Shown one piece after another: positions 1 through 10,431 of a stretch of DNA of 64,000 bases. The translations under genes were made by a program, and so were the position numbers. The DNA is from Neospora caninum Liverpool (lineage: Eukaryota; Apicomplexa; Conoidasida; Eucoccidiorida; Sarcocystidae). Position 1 is the stretch's first letter. Every line of letters begins with the position of its first letter. Where the stretch lies: the NCBI RefSeq assembly GCF_000208865.1, contig NC_018397.1, forward strand, positions 620,001 through 684,000, in the 5' to 3' direction. The notes beneath the pieces were generated by a model. It was not told where the DNA came from and did not search any database. It was given only the letters and a program-made list of their open reading frames with translations.

Positions 1-585
1 CTCGGGCGCCACCGCTGTCGTGCTCGTTTCCGGACCAGCGTTGGGTTGGCGTGTTGGGGGCAGTGAAATCCTAGCTTCAGGTGTTATCTGGTTGGTATTG
101 CATGCCCGGTGACTTATGTGACTTATATTATGATTCTTATTAATGGGAGCACAGGTACCTGGGTGTCCCCACCAGCTAGCGTCCCAGCCGGCACTGTGCA
201 CGAGAGACCACGCTGGCGGCGCCGTGTGCGTTGGGTACGCAAACAAAAGCGTGGTGATTTGCAGAGTTGTGCGCACACACGCAACGCGTACCTTGAGAAC
301 CGAAAGGCGGGCGCCTCTAAACCTGGTCCTCTTCTCGTGGTGGCCTGGGCCCTGTTCATCAACGTTTTTTGGCATTGCCTTTTGCAGCTTCCACGCTAGG
401 TGCTTTTCCTCAGAGTCTTTTGCAGCATGTGTCTCTGTGGTTTTTCAGTCTGCGCACTCAATACGTCTTCTTATGGGAGCAGTTCTGGTTCTTCCCGTCT
501 CGCGTGTTTCTGCTGTTTCTCTTACGTTTTTTCTCCCTGGCGTCGTGTTTTTTCTCTGCTGTACCCAACCCTCTGTCTCTTTCAG

Positions 586-673
586 GCACGAACGCCACAT
601 TGTTCAGCAGTTGGTTGCAGACGCAGACGCCCCGCTGCAGGCGCTTCGAGAGTCTTACAGAGAAGAAAGCTGA
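586..673 (+). CDS. 3'-terminal exon of a gene entering from the left edge (partial)
   Basis: A strong acceptor (a pyrimidine run ending TCTCTTTCAG at 576-585) is followed by 28 codons in one frame to a TGA at 671-673. The encoded tail is charged and helix-like, with a HIVQQL stretch near its start and a REES end. No start codon or preceding exon could be fixed in 1-585, so the rest of the gene probably lies upstream of the window or in an exon I cannot delimit. Product not recognised. The call rests only on acceptor quality and the protein-like composition of a short exon, so it could be chance. Confidence 0.4.
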
Positions 674-1767
674 ATCCCACAGAGACACGCATCGAGGCCA
701 CCGAGGCCGCCGCCGTAGAAAGAGGGCCCTGCTGAGGCTGCCGTCGTCCACACCGGCTTCAAAAGTATCGGCGGGGCTTTGGTGAAGATCACCACCCGCC
801 GCCGGGGCGTGGCGCTGGTCTCTGGGTGGTATCACGTGACTGTTTAAAGGGATATCGGGGGAGCAAGAGCATTTCTGCAGTCGGGAGAACTGCGCTGTTT
901 CTCTCTCCTATACAGTTTGTCGTGTTCGCACTTCGTAAGAGTCGTCTCTGATGTTTCTAAACTTGTGCCTCCTGCTTTCGGCTGCGTGATCCGACATCCG
1001 AGAAGCTTCCGCTCGAAGAGGTCACTAGGTGCACGAGAGGTCTACTCTCAGTCTAGCGACACGAAACAAATATTTACAAATGTGCATGTGCGCGTCGTGC
1101 GCGTTTAAACTAGCCATTTGGTCTTTGGTGTTTCTCGGGGAACCGAAATGGGCTTTGCGATATCTTTGTTTGTAAGGCTCCGGAGCTCGAGAGAACTGCA
1201 CTTTTGGAATTTTGCGGGGACAGCGGCGAGACCTCGACAAATAGAGTCAAGCACTTCAGTGCGGTTTCGCAACACCCGAGACGACTTTTGATCGTCTCTC
1301 ATATCAAGAGTTGACCAAAAAGTCTGGCGATCGTTTCGTCTTTTCCTCTTCCGTCTAGACTCGTAGTCAGAGTTGCCGAGCAGTCCGCTCTCTACCACTG
1401 CATTCCTGGTTGAGCGTTCAACGGCACTTCGCGAACGCGACTGGAAGTGTATCATTACGAGGTCCGATTCCCGGCACAAACACGGCACTCACGCGCACAT
1501 CCAGATCTGTACAGTCGAGTGTAAAAGCGCCCGACGGGCGTCGCGAATCTGACGTTGAACCACGAGGTACTCCCGTGGAGCCGACAAGTGTCTGGCGTCC
1601 GTGTGTTTCATCCCTCCGCCGCATGAGCGGTCAGAGAGTAGCTATGGATGAGGAACCGTCGATTTTTCTCTGTGTTCCAGTGGATGTCAAGACGTGCTTC
1701 GCAAAAAGCGTGCGTGCCAATCGGGTCGCCTGCGAGCGCGGTTTTAGGACAAATGTTGTGGAAGTTT
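674..1767. other. Intergenic, nothing assigned
   Basis: About 1.1 kb between the terminal exon on the left and the stop of the minus-strand coiled-coil gene. Open frames here are short and not protein-like. It presumably holds the 3' ends of both flanking genes, which converge here. Confidence 0.5.
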
Positions 1768-3273
1768 TCACGTAACATAGTCGAAGATCTGCGGGTCGCG
1801 AAGGACTCTCCTTCGCGGTCCCTCACACTCGATTTCCCTCCTTTGAGGCTGCACGTCGCGCACCACGACGACTGGGCCGGAGCAGCCTGCGCGCACTCGC
1901 ACAGCTTCGGCTTCTGCCGCGTCCATGGTGACAGAGCAAGGAGACGGCGCTCGGTTGGGGCGTCTGTGGGAGTCGCTTGGACTGCTCGTGGTTCGTAGAC
2001 GCGAGGTGTAGCGCTTTGGGTCCTCTCTCGCGGCGCCCTCGTGAGCAGAGGAAGAGTGTTTGAGCGGTGAGTCAGAGGCGGAGAACCCGCGGGGCGAGAG
2101 AGGAGCGGCCGGGCGGTGACAAGGCGGCGCGAGGTTTGGGAATGTGGAAGAAGTGGCGCATGGACCCCGAGGACGGAGCCTGCATGCCTCGAAGTCAGGG
2201 TCGTTTTGCTGTCGGGCATCGCAGTGCTCGGCGCAACGCCCAAGTCGGGCATGGAGCGATCGGAGGTACTCAAGCAGTTCCCCGGACCAAACGGCCCAGG
2301 TCCGGCTTTGGGTTCGGACTTGATCGATATGTTCCACGAGTGTCTCAGCGTGGAGCAGCATGTGTTCGATCTCCGGTAAGTCGCCGAGCACAGACGCTTC
2401 CAGATTTCTCCGTACTTCGTGAATTTTGGCTTCGTAGAGAGCACGGATATGCTCGTTTTCACGCCGAGCTGCGGAGAGCTGCAGATACAGATTCGATCGC
2501 TCCTCTTGCGCCCGATCCAGCTCCAGCTTCAAATGCTGACATTTCTCGTACGCTGCAGCGACCTCAGCAGAAAAGGCGCACCTTCCGTTTGGGTGTTGGA
2601 CGAGACGGGCGCCTTCCCGGCAGAGAGGAGAACAGGGACGACTGCAACAGGAGCGCGAGTGATGCGTGTCGTCTGAGAGGGAGGGGCCCGACGCGTGAGG
2701 CGCAAATAAGGGAGGAAAAGGTAGTTGGCATGCAGTGCTCTTCTGGGGAGTGGGGTGTATCGATGAGCTTTCTGGAGAACCACGCAGGCTGTAGTCTACG
2801 GGAGTTGTGTGTGATCGGACCGGAGCGAATATTGGTGGTCCCCGTGGACATGCGGGCGGAAGAGGCGCCGAAATGCGAGATGGACGCCGTTCCTCGCATC
2901 CTAAATGAGGGAGGGGAGAGCCGTGCCTCGGAGCCCGGCCTACTCGGGGAGTCCGCGGAAGCTGAGGGGGCTTGCTTCGACAGTCACTGCTCACGCGAAG
3001 CGCTGGAGAAGAGGAATTTTCCGAGCAAGATCCTTCCAGGCGATCGAGTGCTGCCAAAGTCTTCTCAAGATGTGTCTTCAGCTCGTTGTGCCTCAATTTA
3101 AACTTGGAATCTGCCACTGCATCCAAGAGGTGCAAATTCAATTGCTTTATCGCCTGAATGTTGTCACCCGAAACAATTCCGCTTCGGATAAATCCGAGAT
3201 GCTCCTTATAAACGGACGCCGCAGTCTTTGCTTCCGACGCCGTCAGTGGCTTTCGAGAGAAACCGGAAATCAT
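1768..3273 (-). CDS. Hypothetical coiled-coil protein, 501 aa, single exon
   Basis: One uninterrupted frame of 501 codons starting at an ATG with G at -3 (rc of 3271-3273). The first ~80 residues are well ordered and helical (a TASEAKTAASVYKEHL-type start, then SGDNIQAIKQLNLHLLDAV). Residues ~85-240 are a Ser/Pro/Arg-rich linker. Residues ~245-350 form a second helical block rich in Glu/Leu/Arg, including EKCQHLKLELDRAQEERSN, typical of a coiled coil. The C-terminal ~150 residues are again Ser/Pro/Arg-rich. I do not recognise a named domain. The plus strand is also open here (2067-3101), but that translation has shadow-like composition. A spliced C-terminus is possible, because an alternative frame stays open past the stop. 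Confidence 0.65.
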   Translation of the reverse strand: MISGFSRKPLTASEAKTAASVYKEHLGFIRSGIVSGDNIQAIKQLNLHLLDAVADSKFKLRHNELKTHLEKTLAALDRLEGSCSENSSSPALRVSSDCRSKPPQLPRTPRVGRAPRHGSPLPHLGCEERRPSRISAPLPPACPRGPPIFAPVRSHTTPVDYSLRGSPESSSIHPTPQKSTACQLPFPPLFAPHASGPSLSDDTHHSRSCCSRPCSPLCREGARLVQHPNGRCAFSAEVAAAYEKCQHLKLELDRAQEERSNLYLQLSAARRENEHIRALYEAKIHEVRRNLEASVLGDLPEIEHMLLHAETLVEHIDQVRTQSRTWAVWSGELLEYLRSLHARLGRCAEHCDARQQNDPDFEACRLRPRGPCATSSTFPNLAPPCHRPAAPLSPRGFSASDSPLKHSSSAHEGAAREDPKRYTSRLRTTSSPSDSHRRPNRAPSPCSVTMDAAEAEAVRVRAGCSGPVVVVRDVQPQRREIECEGPRRRVLRDPQIFDYVT

Positions 3274-4545
3274 CTCGAATTTCTTCTACGGTGCTTGCTG
3301 GCCCTTTCGACAGAGGCAGCTCTCGGAATCTGAGGTCGCATTAGACTGCCCGAGTGCGACTCATGTTGGGTTCCTCTCGCCCTCCTGCATGTGTAAGGAA
3401 TCGGTGCGAAACAGATGGAAAGACGAGAACAAGGAAGCGCACAGTCATTCCCAAATATGGAGAGACTTTGTGACGACGGAAGGTTGCCGAAAACAGGAGC
3501 AAATACAGGCCAGATCCCTTCGAAGTACATCTACGCGGCTACGTTTCGCTGTCCCAAAAACGATGCTTACGTGATTCAACAAATCGAAAAACTCCGCCTC
3601 ATTACGTCGCACGCGCAACAGCATTCAACGTACACACGTGCAGATATATACGGATTTCAATGGAGCTTCCTTTTGTGACGAGAGGAAACGCTTGACGAAT
3701 GCCCTGCCGCCTCCAAAAGTGCCGAGGTCAGCGGCTGACTTTCCTGTTCTCCGTAAACTTTGGTCAAAACGATCTCTGACTTTACTTGGCAGAGACCACT
3801 ATGCCTGCATTGTGGTCCTGAATGTTGGAAAGCCCCTCCAGCGCAACTGAACAAAAGAGAGCTCCGTCGCTTCAATCAGCACTCCCAAAAGCCTAACGGT
3901 TCCGACATGGAAAGAGAACCCAGTTTCGAAACTAAGTTCCGAGCAAAGAAGTCTCCCAGAACTTAAGAATTCCAAACGTTCCTCTGTGAAGTCGCGTTGT
4001 AGCACTCCAAGAAATCGTTCGACTTGTCTGTCACTCGTATGTCGTCGGAGCCCCGAATCTTGTGCTCTTTTTTGAGACAGGTGTGCAACAACTAATCGCG
4101 CGGAGGTTTCGTTTCTGCCTCCTCTTTCTTTGTTATTTGTGTGGATTTCCCACAAACGAAGAACGCAGAACTGAGAGTGGCTGAGGTCGGTAAACTGCTG
4201 CCAGGAACCACGTTCTAAAACTCCTCCATTACTGTGGCTTCTGAGAGCCCTGATGGCAGAAAATTACTAGACGGGAATGGCGTGCTTTTGAATTTGGCCA
4301 CAGCCCCGAAAACTCGGGCCCCACCAATCAAATCAATGCAAAACATTTCGAATCGAAGAGGCGAAATGAGAAATCGAAAGAAACTTTGAAGGGAAAAGGA
4401 TCGATATAGATGTAAGCGAGCGCGGAATAGATCGTCCGCACATTGTCTTAGGACGTTTAGGGGAAACGTAGACTTGGGGCACAAGGGCGTCACAAAATAT
4501 AGCGAGGTCTTTCATGGCACATGCCCAGTGCCTAAATATCCTGAA

Positions 4546-4585
<40 letters not shown>

Positions 4586-4712
4586 TGTTACTGTACGCTA
4601 TCTACGACCATGTGAATGACTTTCTTCGGTGGAGCAGGCTGCACACGTCAACTCGGTGTAGGCGTTGAAAAAGAGCGACACGCGTCACGATACGGCAACT
4701 CTAGGGGAGAAA
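3274..4712. other. Divergent intergenic/promoter space
   Basis: About 1.4 kb between the start of the minus-strand coiled-coil gene and the inferred start of the plus-strand small gene. No gene-like frame. It contains a long AT microsatellite at 4549-4583. Confidence 0.5.
4549..4583. repeat. (AT)n microsatellite
   Basis: A pure AT dinucleotide run of about 17 units, lying 130 bp upstream of the inferred start of the small plus-strand gene. Likely to vary in length between strains. Confidence 0.95.
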
Positions 4713-5349
4713 ATGGAGAGTTGCACTCCGAAATCAGTTTCTCACTTCGCCCGCCACGAAGAACTGGGTAGAGGGACTCCGAAAGCGAAGGCAGACAGAG
4801 CTGCTGCACCAGTTGCGCAGCAGAAATTCTCAGAGTTCTATTCAGACGAACACAGGTACGTTAACGCCTGGTGCTCGCATGCGATGTTTCAGTTCGTCCT
4901 TCCTCCGAAATCTTGTTACGCAGTCTGTTTTCTCTTGTCTCATCGCCGGAAAGTAAACGATAGGGCGTGAGGCGGTTGGTTCAGCGCGAACACGCTAAGA
5001 GTACTCGAGTCATCGCTGACTTGGCAGCCCCTACACAGTGAGCTTTAGCAGCTTTCCTCTTCCGTCCGAGCAGCTAAGCGCTAAATCTATGTTTTCTGGC
5101 TGTTTCTTCGGGTGCTGCCTCAACCCGCGCAGAGAAAAAGAGCTTCAGGTCTACACTAACCGGAGAGAACTGGACACGGCCCTGGAGGCTGCAGCGAGGA
5201 AAGGCTGTGGAAAGAAAGGAACTGGAAAGGCGACCACTGTGGCCGCTGCCAGATTCAAAATTGCACCTGAGGAAGCACCGGCGAGCAATGTGCTTCTTGC
5301 GAAGCACATTGTGCCACTCGAAGCACTGGTGTCCAAGAAGAAAAAGTAG
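4713..5349 (+). CDS. Small hypothetical protein with Cys/Phe cluster, 2 exons, 146 aa
   Basis: Proposed exons are 4713-4855 and 5052-5349. The donor is AG|GTACGT and the acceptor TTAGCAG|C. Phases match (two nucleotides, then one) and give 146 codons plus TAG. Exon 1 is hydrophilic and starts at ATG (MESCTPK). Exon 2 contains a striking MFSGCFFGCC cluster, then a basic/helical stretch (REKELQVYTNRRELDTALEA) and a KKKK C-terminus. The cysteine cluster could be a palmitoylation site, but that is inference. An alternative acceptor a few bases downstream would also keep the frame. No family is recognised. Confidence 0.4.
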
Positions 5350-6727
5350 ACACCGTCAGGCGAGTTAGAACTCGAACAGGAGTGCATACTCGTCGAGCAC
5401 CAAAAGGGAAAATTGTTGAAGGTGATCAGGGAGTTAGAAAGCGGAAAGAGCGAGCCAAGAGGGAGCAAACGAACGGCACGAAGGCCAAGGATGTTTTCCC
5501 CTAACTCGAGAGCGCTACTCCATTGCAAGTTCGCGCGTCGGGACGGCGAGGGCAGGCGAACAGAAAGACGAAGCAGTACGAGCAACAGAACGGGCCCCTT
5601 TGGCAAACAGCTTTTCTCCCTCCGCAGTCTTCCTGTTCCGTGAGCCACAAAACTCCAGAGAAAATATACCTTCTGCTTTGGCTCTCGCTAGGAACATGTG
5701 TCAACTGCGAATAAACATCTACATCGGCGCCCGGCCTAACGGGGACCCGGGGCCACTGAGCAGAAGCGCACCCCACGTCGCCTCTTTCAGCTGAACGCAC
5801 ACGTTCCAGGGAGCGCGTCACTGACCCACTTTGCGTGCTCTTTTCAGGCAAAATCAAGCACATGCCGACACCCCCGGCCGGCAACTGGGTACGCTCGGAA
5901 AACCAGCTGAGATCGAGCCCCGTATATCGCGCCGAAGGTGTGCTAGCATAACAGGTGAAGCTCCCTTCCGAGGCACATCTTCACAAACGGGCACGGAGAC
6001 GCTGTCCCGACGGAAGAAGGCCGGTTGTACGAAATCCTGCACTGTCTGTACACCCGACGGTGTCCAATGTGTTGTGTGAATTGACTTTTCCCTGTTGCCT
6101 TGAGCGTCCGGCTCGCTCGTTCTAAAATGAAAAGGGGGCACCTCGAGCTCGACTTCGCACGGCTCTGAGATCAAATCTCGTTCTACGGATGTGCAGTCAA
6201 GAAATCGACAACCTGGATGCATGTATTTGGATCGACAAACGGATCTGGAGTGACCATCCAGCTACCCAAACTACGTATGCGCAACCTTAAAGTTTCCTGC
6301 AGCACAACCCTAAACGGATAGAGAGCAATTGTGTGTCTCGGTCTGTGCCCAGTGCGAGTTTGAAATGGCCGGTCCGACGCCTGGAACCCTCACACCCTGC
6401 AGAGAGGCGGCGACGAAAGCCTCTCTGCACTCTCCGCACCTTCCGTCTTTGTTGGATTGAAGAGAAAAGAGTCAAGAGTCGCTGGGCAGGAGACGGACAC
6501 GAGGCGCACGGATGCAATTGGAGAGAGAGCCACCTGGAAGTCGAGGCAACGCGGGAAGTGGGACATACGAGACAGTGGAACTTGAGAAAAGAGGACACCG
6601 TTCCGTTCTTTTTTACAATGGGCAAGAGAAAGGCAACTTATCTCCACACACACTGCGGCCTTCACACACTTTCTTGCCCTGATTGGACGGAGGCCGAAGT
6701 CCGCGAAAAGCGTTAGCCAACGCGCGT
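5350..6727. other. Intergenic between converging genes, nothing assigned
   Basis: About 1.4 kb separating the 3' end of the small plus-strand gene from the 3' end of the minus-strand snRNP gene. Only short overlapping open frames on both strands; none has protein-like composition. Confidence 0.5.
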
Positions 6728-9700
6728 TCACCTCCTAGCGTACGTAATCTTGATCGGCGACCCGTTCATCTGGTGCCCTTGGAGAGCTGTGCGTGGGAAG
6801 CAGGCGAAACACACAAAAAAACTGCATGAAGCCACATTTCCAAATTTCTGGAGGTGGGGACACACACAAAAAATACGCCTATATCGACGCTCCAACCATT
6901 TTCAGTCCAGACACATGGCTCCAGAGCAACGGCACAAGTTTGGCTTTGAACGGCTTACCATTCATTGCATTTGCAGCAAGCATTTCGTTCTCGTACTCGA
7001 CGAACGCCACGCGGCGCCAGAGGACGGGACGAACCTCCACCATGCCCGCGTGCTTCGAGAAGAGGCTGATGAGGCCTTCCATCGTCGCGTCTTCAGGCAA
7101 ATTCTCAAGAAACAGAACCTTGTTGGGCATTGCTGGGAAGCTCTGCAAGAAGGGAAACAAAAGGAAAACAAGGTCCCACGCATGTCTTGAAAACGCTTAC
7201 GCGCATCAAAGCTGGCAGAGGAATGAGAGAGAAATAGCTGCTGGCGTTCAGCTCAACAGACATCTTAAAAGTGAAAGCGAAGACTCAAAAAACGGCCACG
7301 GAGAGGTGACAGGTTTCTAGACCGATTGTCCCCCTGGCGCTTCAGCCACGAAACACACGGTGTGCATCTAGATCACGAACAACGACAACGCCCTGGAGGC
7401 GAACAGAACCGTCGACCAGAGAAAACATCTTTCGCCGCCCCGGCGTGAGCATCTTGCAACCGGAACACCTCGAACGAAGGCAAATTTCTGTCTCCTGTGA
7501 AGTGTGCAGCGCTGACTGACCATGTCAACTGTTGGCGGGGCGACTGGTGCGGCAGGGGGGAAGGGGACGCCGTGCTTCGCGGCTTGTGAGTTGGGGAGAG
7601 CAGACTCCGCCTTCCTCTTCAAGGCATTGACTGAGAAAGAGAACCAGGCAAGAAGACGCTGCAGCACGGTGGAGACTGGGTCACCGAATGCCACAGCGCC
7701 CGCTCTGCATGTCGCTCTCCACGCGAACGCCCTCCGGTTCCCTGATCACATTCAGACTTCGGACTTGCCCCCACACAGCCCCAACCCTGCTCTCCACGAA
7801 GGAGTCCCTTATGGCCACGAGTTGGTTGAAACATCTGTCCCCGGCGTCACCATTTCGGGTCTCCCACAAGGGGATCCCGAGCGTTTGCATACACCGAAAA
7901 TGTACATCCTTCCACTGGATCCAGTGGAGCAACCCGAAAAGGAGCTTCGCAGTCCACCACATGTTTCTCTATGCCGACATAGTCGTCTCCGCACGGACAA
8001 GAATACTTGGCCACAAACCAGCCTGCGCTCAAGTAAAGCATGAGCGGGTGTGGGCACTCGGCGTCAGCCTCGCGAAGAGACGCCCCCTGGTCTGAGTGAC
8101 CATCTCCCGCACGTGCGGGCTCTCAACTTACGCGTCTCGAGAGTCGCCTGTCCCGTCGCCTGGTCCCCAGCCGCGCTCGGCGTGCCACCCGCCGCAGCTG
8201 CCGCATTGGCGCCCGCCTGAGAGAGTTCAGACAAAAGTGAGTCTCCACAGATGCATGCGAACGCGCCGCATGAACACAGCCTTGGGGACTGCCGAACTGC
8301 GCTCACGACCCCTGCGTCTCGGGTCGGCGGCAGCGCCACGGGCTGTTGTCCTAAGCTTGGGCCTCCCAGCCAAATGCCTAGAGAAGTCTCGCGTTTGTCA
8401 GAGAAAAGCGGAAAACGCCACGATCTCTACAAGGTATCCACGCAAGAGGGATCCTTCACCGCTGTGCTGCCGATATGAGAGACGCCTGCGCAGATGCAAG
8501 CCGCGAAAAATGCGCTGAGACAAAAAGCACCAACCCCAGTGTGGGATGCAAAGACTGACCTGCATTTGCATGTACTGCTGCTGCATTTGAAGGAAGAGTT
8601 CTCGTTGTCTTTCTTCTCTCTCGCGGACTGCCCGGGGTTTCTTGGGTCCTGGAGGCCGCGGTGTGAACGTGCCGTCCTCCTTCGCAATGATGTCGCTCTT
8701 TGTGACGCTGTAATTGATACGCTGCGAAGGAAGAACCACGAGACAGGGACGCAGACAAGAGCTTACACTGGCACACGAAGGGAAAAAAGGTCGACGCCGC
8801 AATGAGCAAGAAGGGAAATGCGTGTTGGCAAGACAGATGGCCCTGGGAGCCCCGTCTCTCTGTGGCTGCAGACCTACTGGAAGCGCCGTCACCGTTTTGC
8901 CAGTCTTCTCATCTGTGCAGACTTTCCTCCATCCAGGCAAACATGGCAACGCGTTTCGAACGCAATGCCACTTCCAGGTTGAAAAGAAACTGAGGATTTT
9001 TCCAACCCCCCCCCCCCCCGCCAGCACTCCCCTGAGAGCTGTGTCGAAAAATGGGAGCTAAGGATACAGGGTTTGACGGCGGCAGCTTACCAAGGGTTGC
9101 CCGTGATAGACAAAGCCCTGCATGCCTTGGATGGCCTTCGTCGCTGACTCCACACTTGCAAAGACAATCCAGGCCTGTCCTCTGAAGGCAAACGCACACA
9201 CTTCGCTTTTCAACGAGGAATCATCACCACGGGGGCAACCAAGACTCCACAGCCGCGTCTTGCTGTTCCTCTAGGGTCAGACACATACACCCTACATACT
9301 TATATATGGTGTTGGCATGCATGCGCGTATAATATGTGCACATATTTATTCCTCGTTAGCAACGCATAGTGTTCTCCCAGCTTGACGCAGCCGCCATCTG
9401 CAGTCACAGCACTCCAGGATTCACGGCCGGGCCGCTGAGTACACGACGGTATGCGTTTTGATGCAACTCAGGACGTACCGGCGCCAGAAAGAACTCATTG
9501 CCACGATCTCCCTGATCTCTCCGAACTGCTTGAACATGCTCCGAAGGTTTTCTTTGAGCTCTGCACGCCCGCGCACAACACACATGTCCCGCTCGTAACT
9601 CCGCACCCGAACCTCGGAGTTGTCATGGACGGTCCGACAGGCATTGCCCATAAGGCGCATACAGGAACCCATGCAAGCAGATTAGATACATATATATACA

Positions 9701-10431
9701 TATATATAGGCCTTTGGCTCCTAGAAGGCACGGATCTACCAAAGTGTAGATACGCCGATCCCTGTGTGGACGTCGAAACCTGGGCATGCCTTCCATTCGT
9801 GCACTCATGCATTCATGGCCTTGAAGGCCGCTCCCAGATCCGATTGCTTCGCCTCGTTTCATGTGTCTCTACAGTTTTGAGTCAGCAACTCGGAGAGCCC
9901 GTCCGGCGGCGCGTTAGACCCTTGTGTTGTCCCGAGTGCGGAGAGGAGCACAAGGACGGTAGGCGTCTCGTTTTTCTGCGTCTTTTTTTTGCGTCGGGCC
10001 TCACCTGGGAGCTTAACTTTGTCGTTGATGTTGTTGATGTAGATCGTTTGGTTCGGCGGAATCGTCATATCCTGGGTCGGGGGTTGCATGTTCTTGGGCT
10101 TCCGCACTAAGCCAGGAAGACCCATCGGCCCCAGACCCACGTCTGGCATCATCAGGCCCATCGCGGGCGGGATCAGCGGAGGAAAACTGGGCCCCGCCCC
10201 CGGCGGGCCACCCGCCCCAGGGAGGATTCGGGGACCAGGCATCGCGCCGGGAGGCCCCGGCATCGCGCCAGGGCCTCCAGACGGCACTCCAGCCCCGGGC
10301 ATCATCGGGAGAAAATCTTGGCGAGGGAACGCGCCCCCGCCGGGGCCTCCTGGGGGCGGCATCGCAGAGGGTGGAAGGCCCCCTGCTTGGCCCCCGGGAG
10401 GCGGTGCGCCCGCGCCGAAAGGAATGTGCAT
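6728..10431 (-). CDS. U1A/U2B''-type spliceosomal snRNP protein (SNF family), 7 exons, 359 aa
   Basis: Two RRMs that bind stem-loops of U1 and/or U2 snRNA in the spliceosome. Exons in transcription order: 10431-10005, 9560-9479, 9181-9091, 8721-8560, 8216-8132, 7132-6959, 6786-6728. Every junction is GT-AG and all phases agree. RRM1 (residues ~128-215) has RNP2 IYINNI and RNP1 RGQAWIVF, followed by the family's NYSVTKSDII stretch. RRM2 (residues ~280-359) begins NKVLFLENLPEDAT, contains AFVEY, and ends with the last-exon peptide ALQGHQMNGSPIKITYARR, which matches the end of the U1A/U2B'' family. Human homologues start almost directly with RRM1. Here a Pro/Gly/Met-rich extension of ~125 residues precedes it. 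The linker between the RRMs is Gln/Met- then Ala-rich. Whether it serves U1, U2 or both cannot be told from sequence. Confidence 0.9.
9006..9019. repeat. Poly-C run (poly-G on the transcribed strand)
   Basis: Fourteen consecutive C inside the intron between the third and fourth exons of the snRNP gene. Prone to length error or polymorphism. Confidence 0.9.

Noticed and set aside
2067..3101. Plus-strand 344-codon frame
   Set aside because: Opposite the 501-aa coiled-coil frame and mainly Arg/Gly/Ser-rich, without ordered segments.
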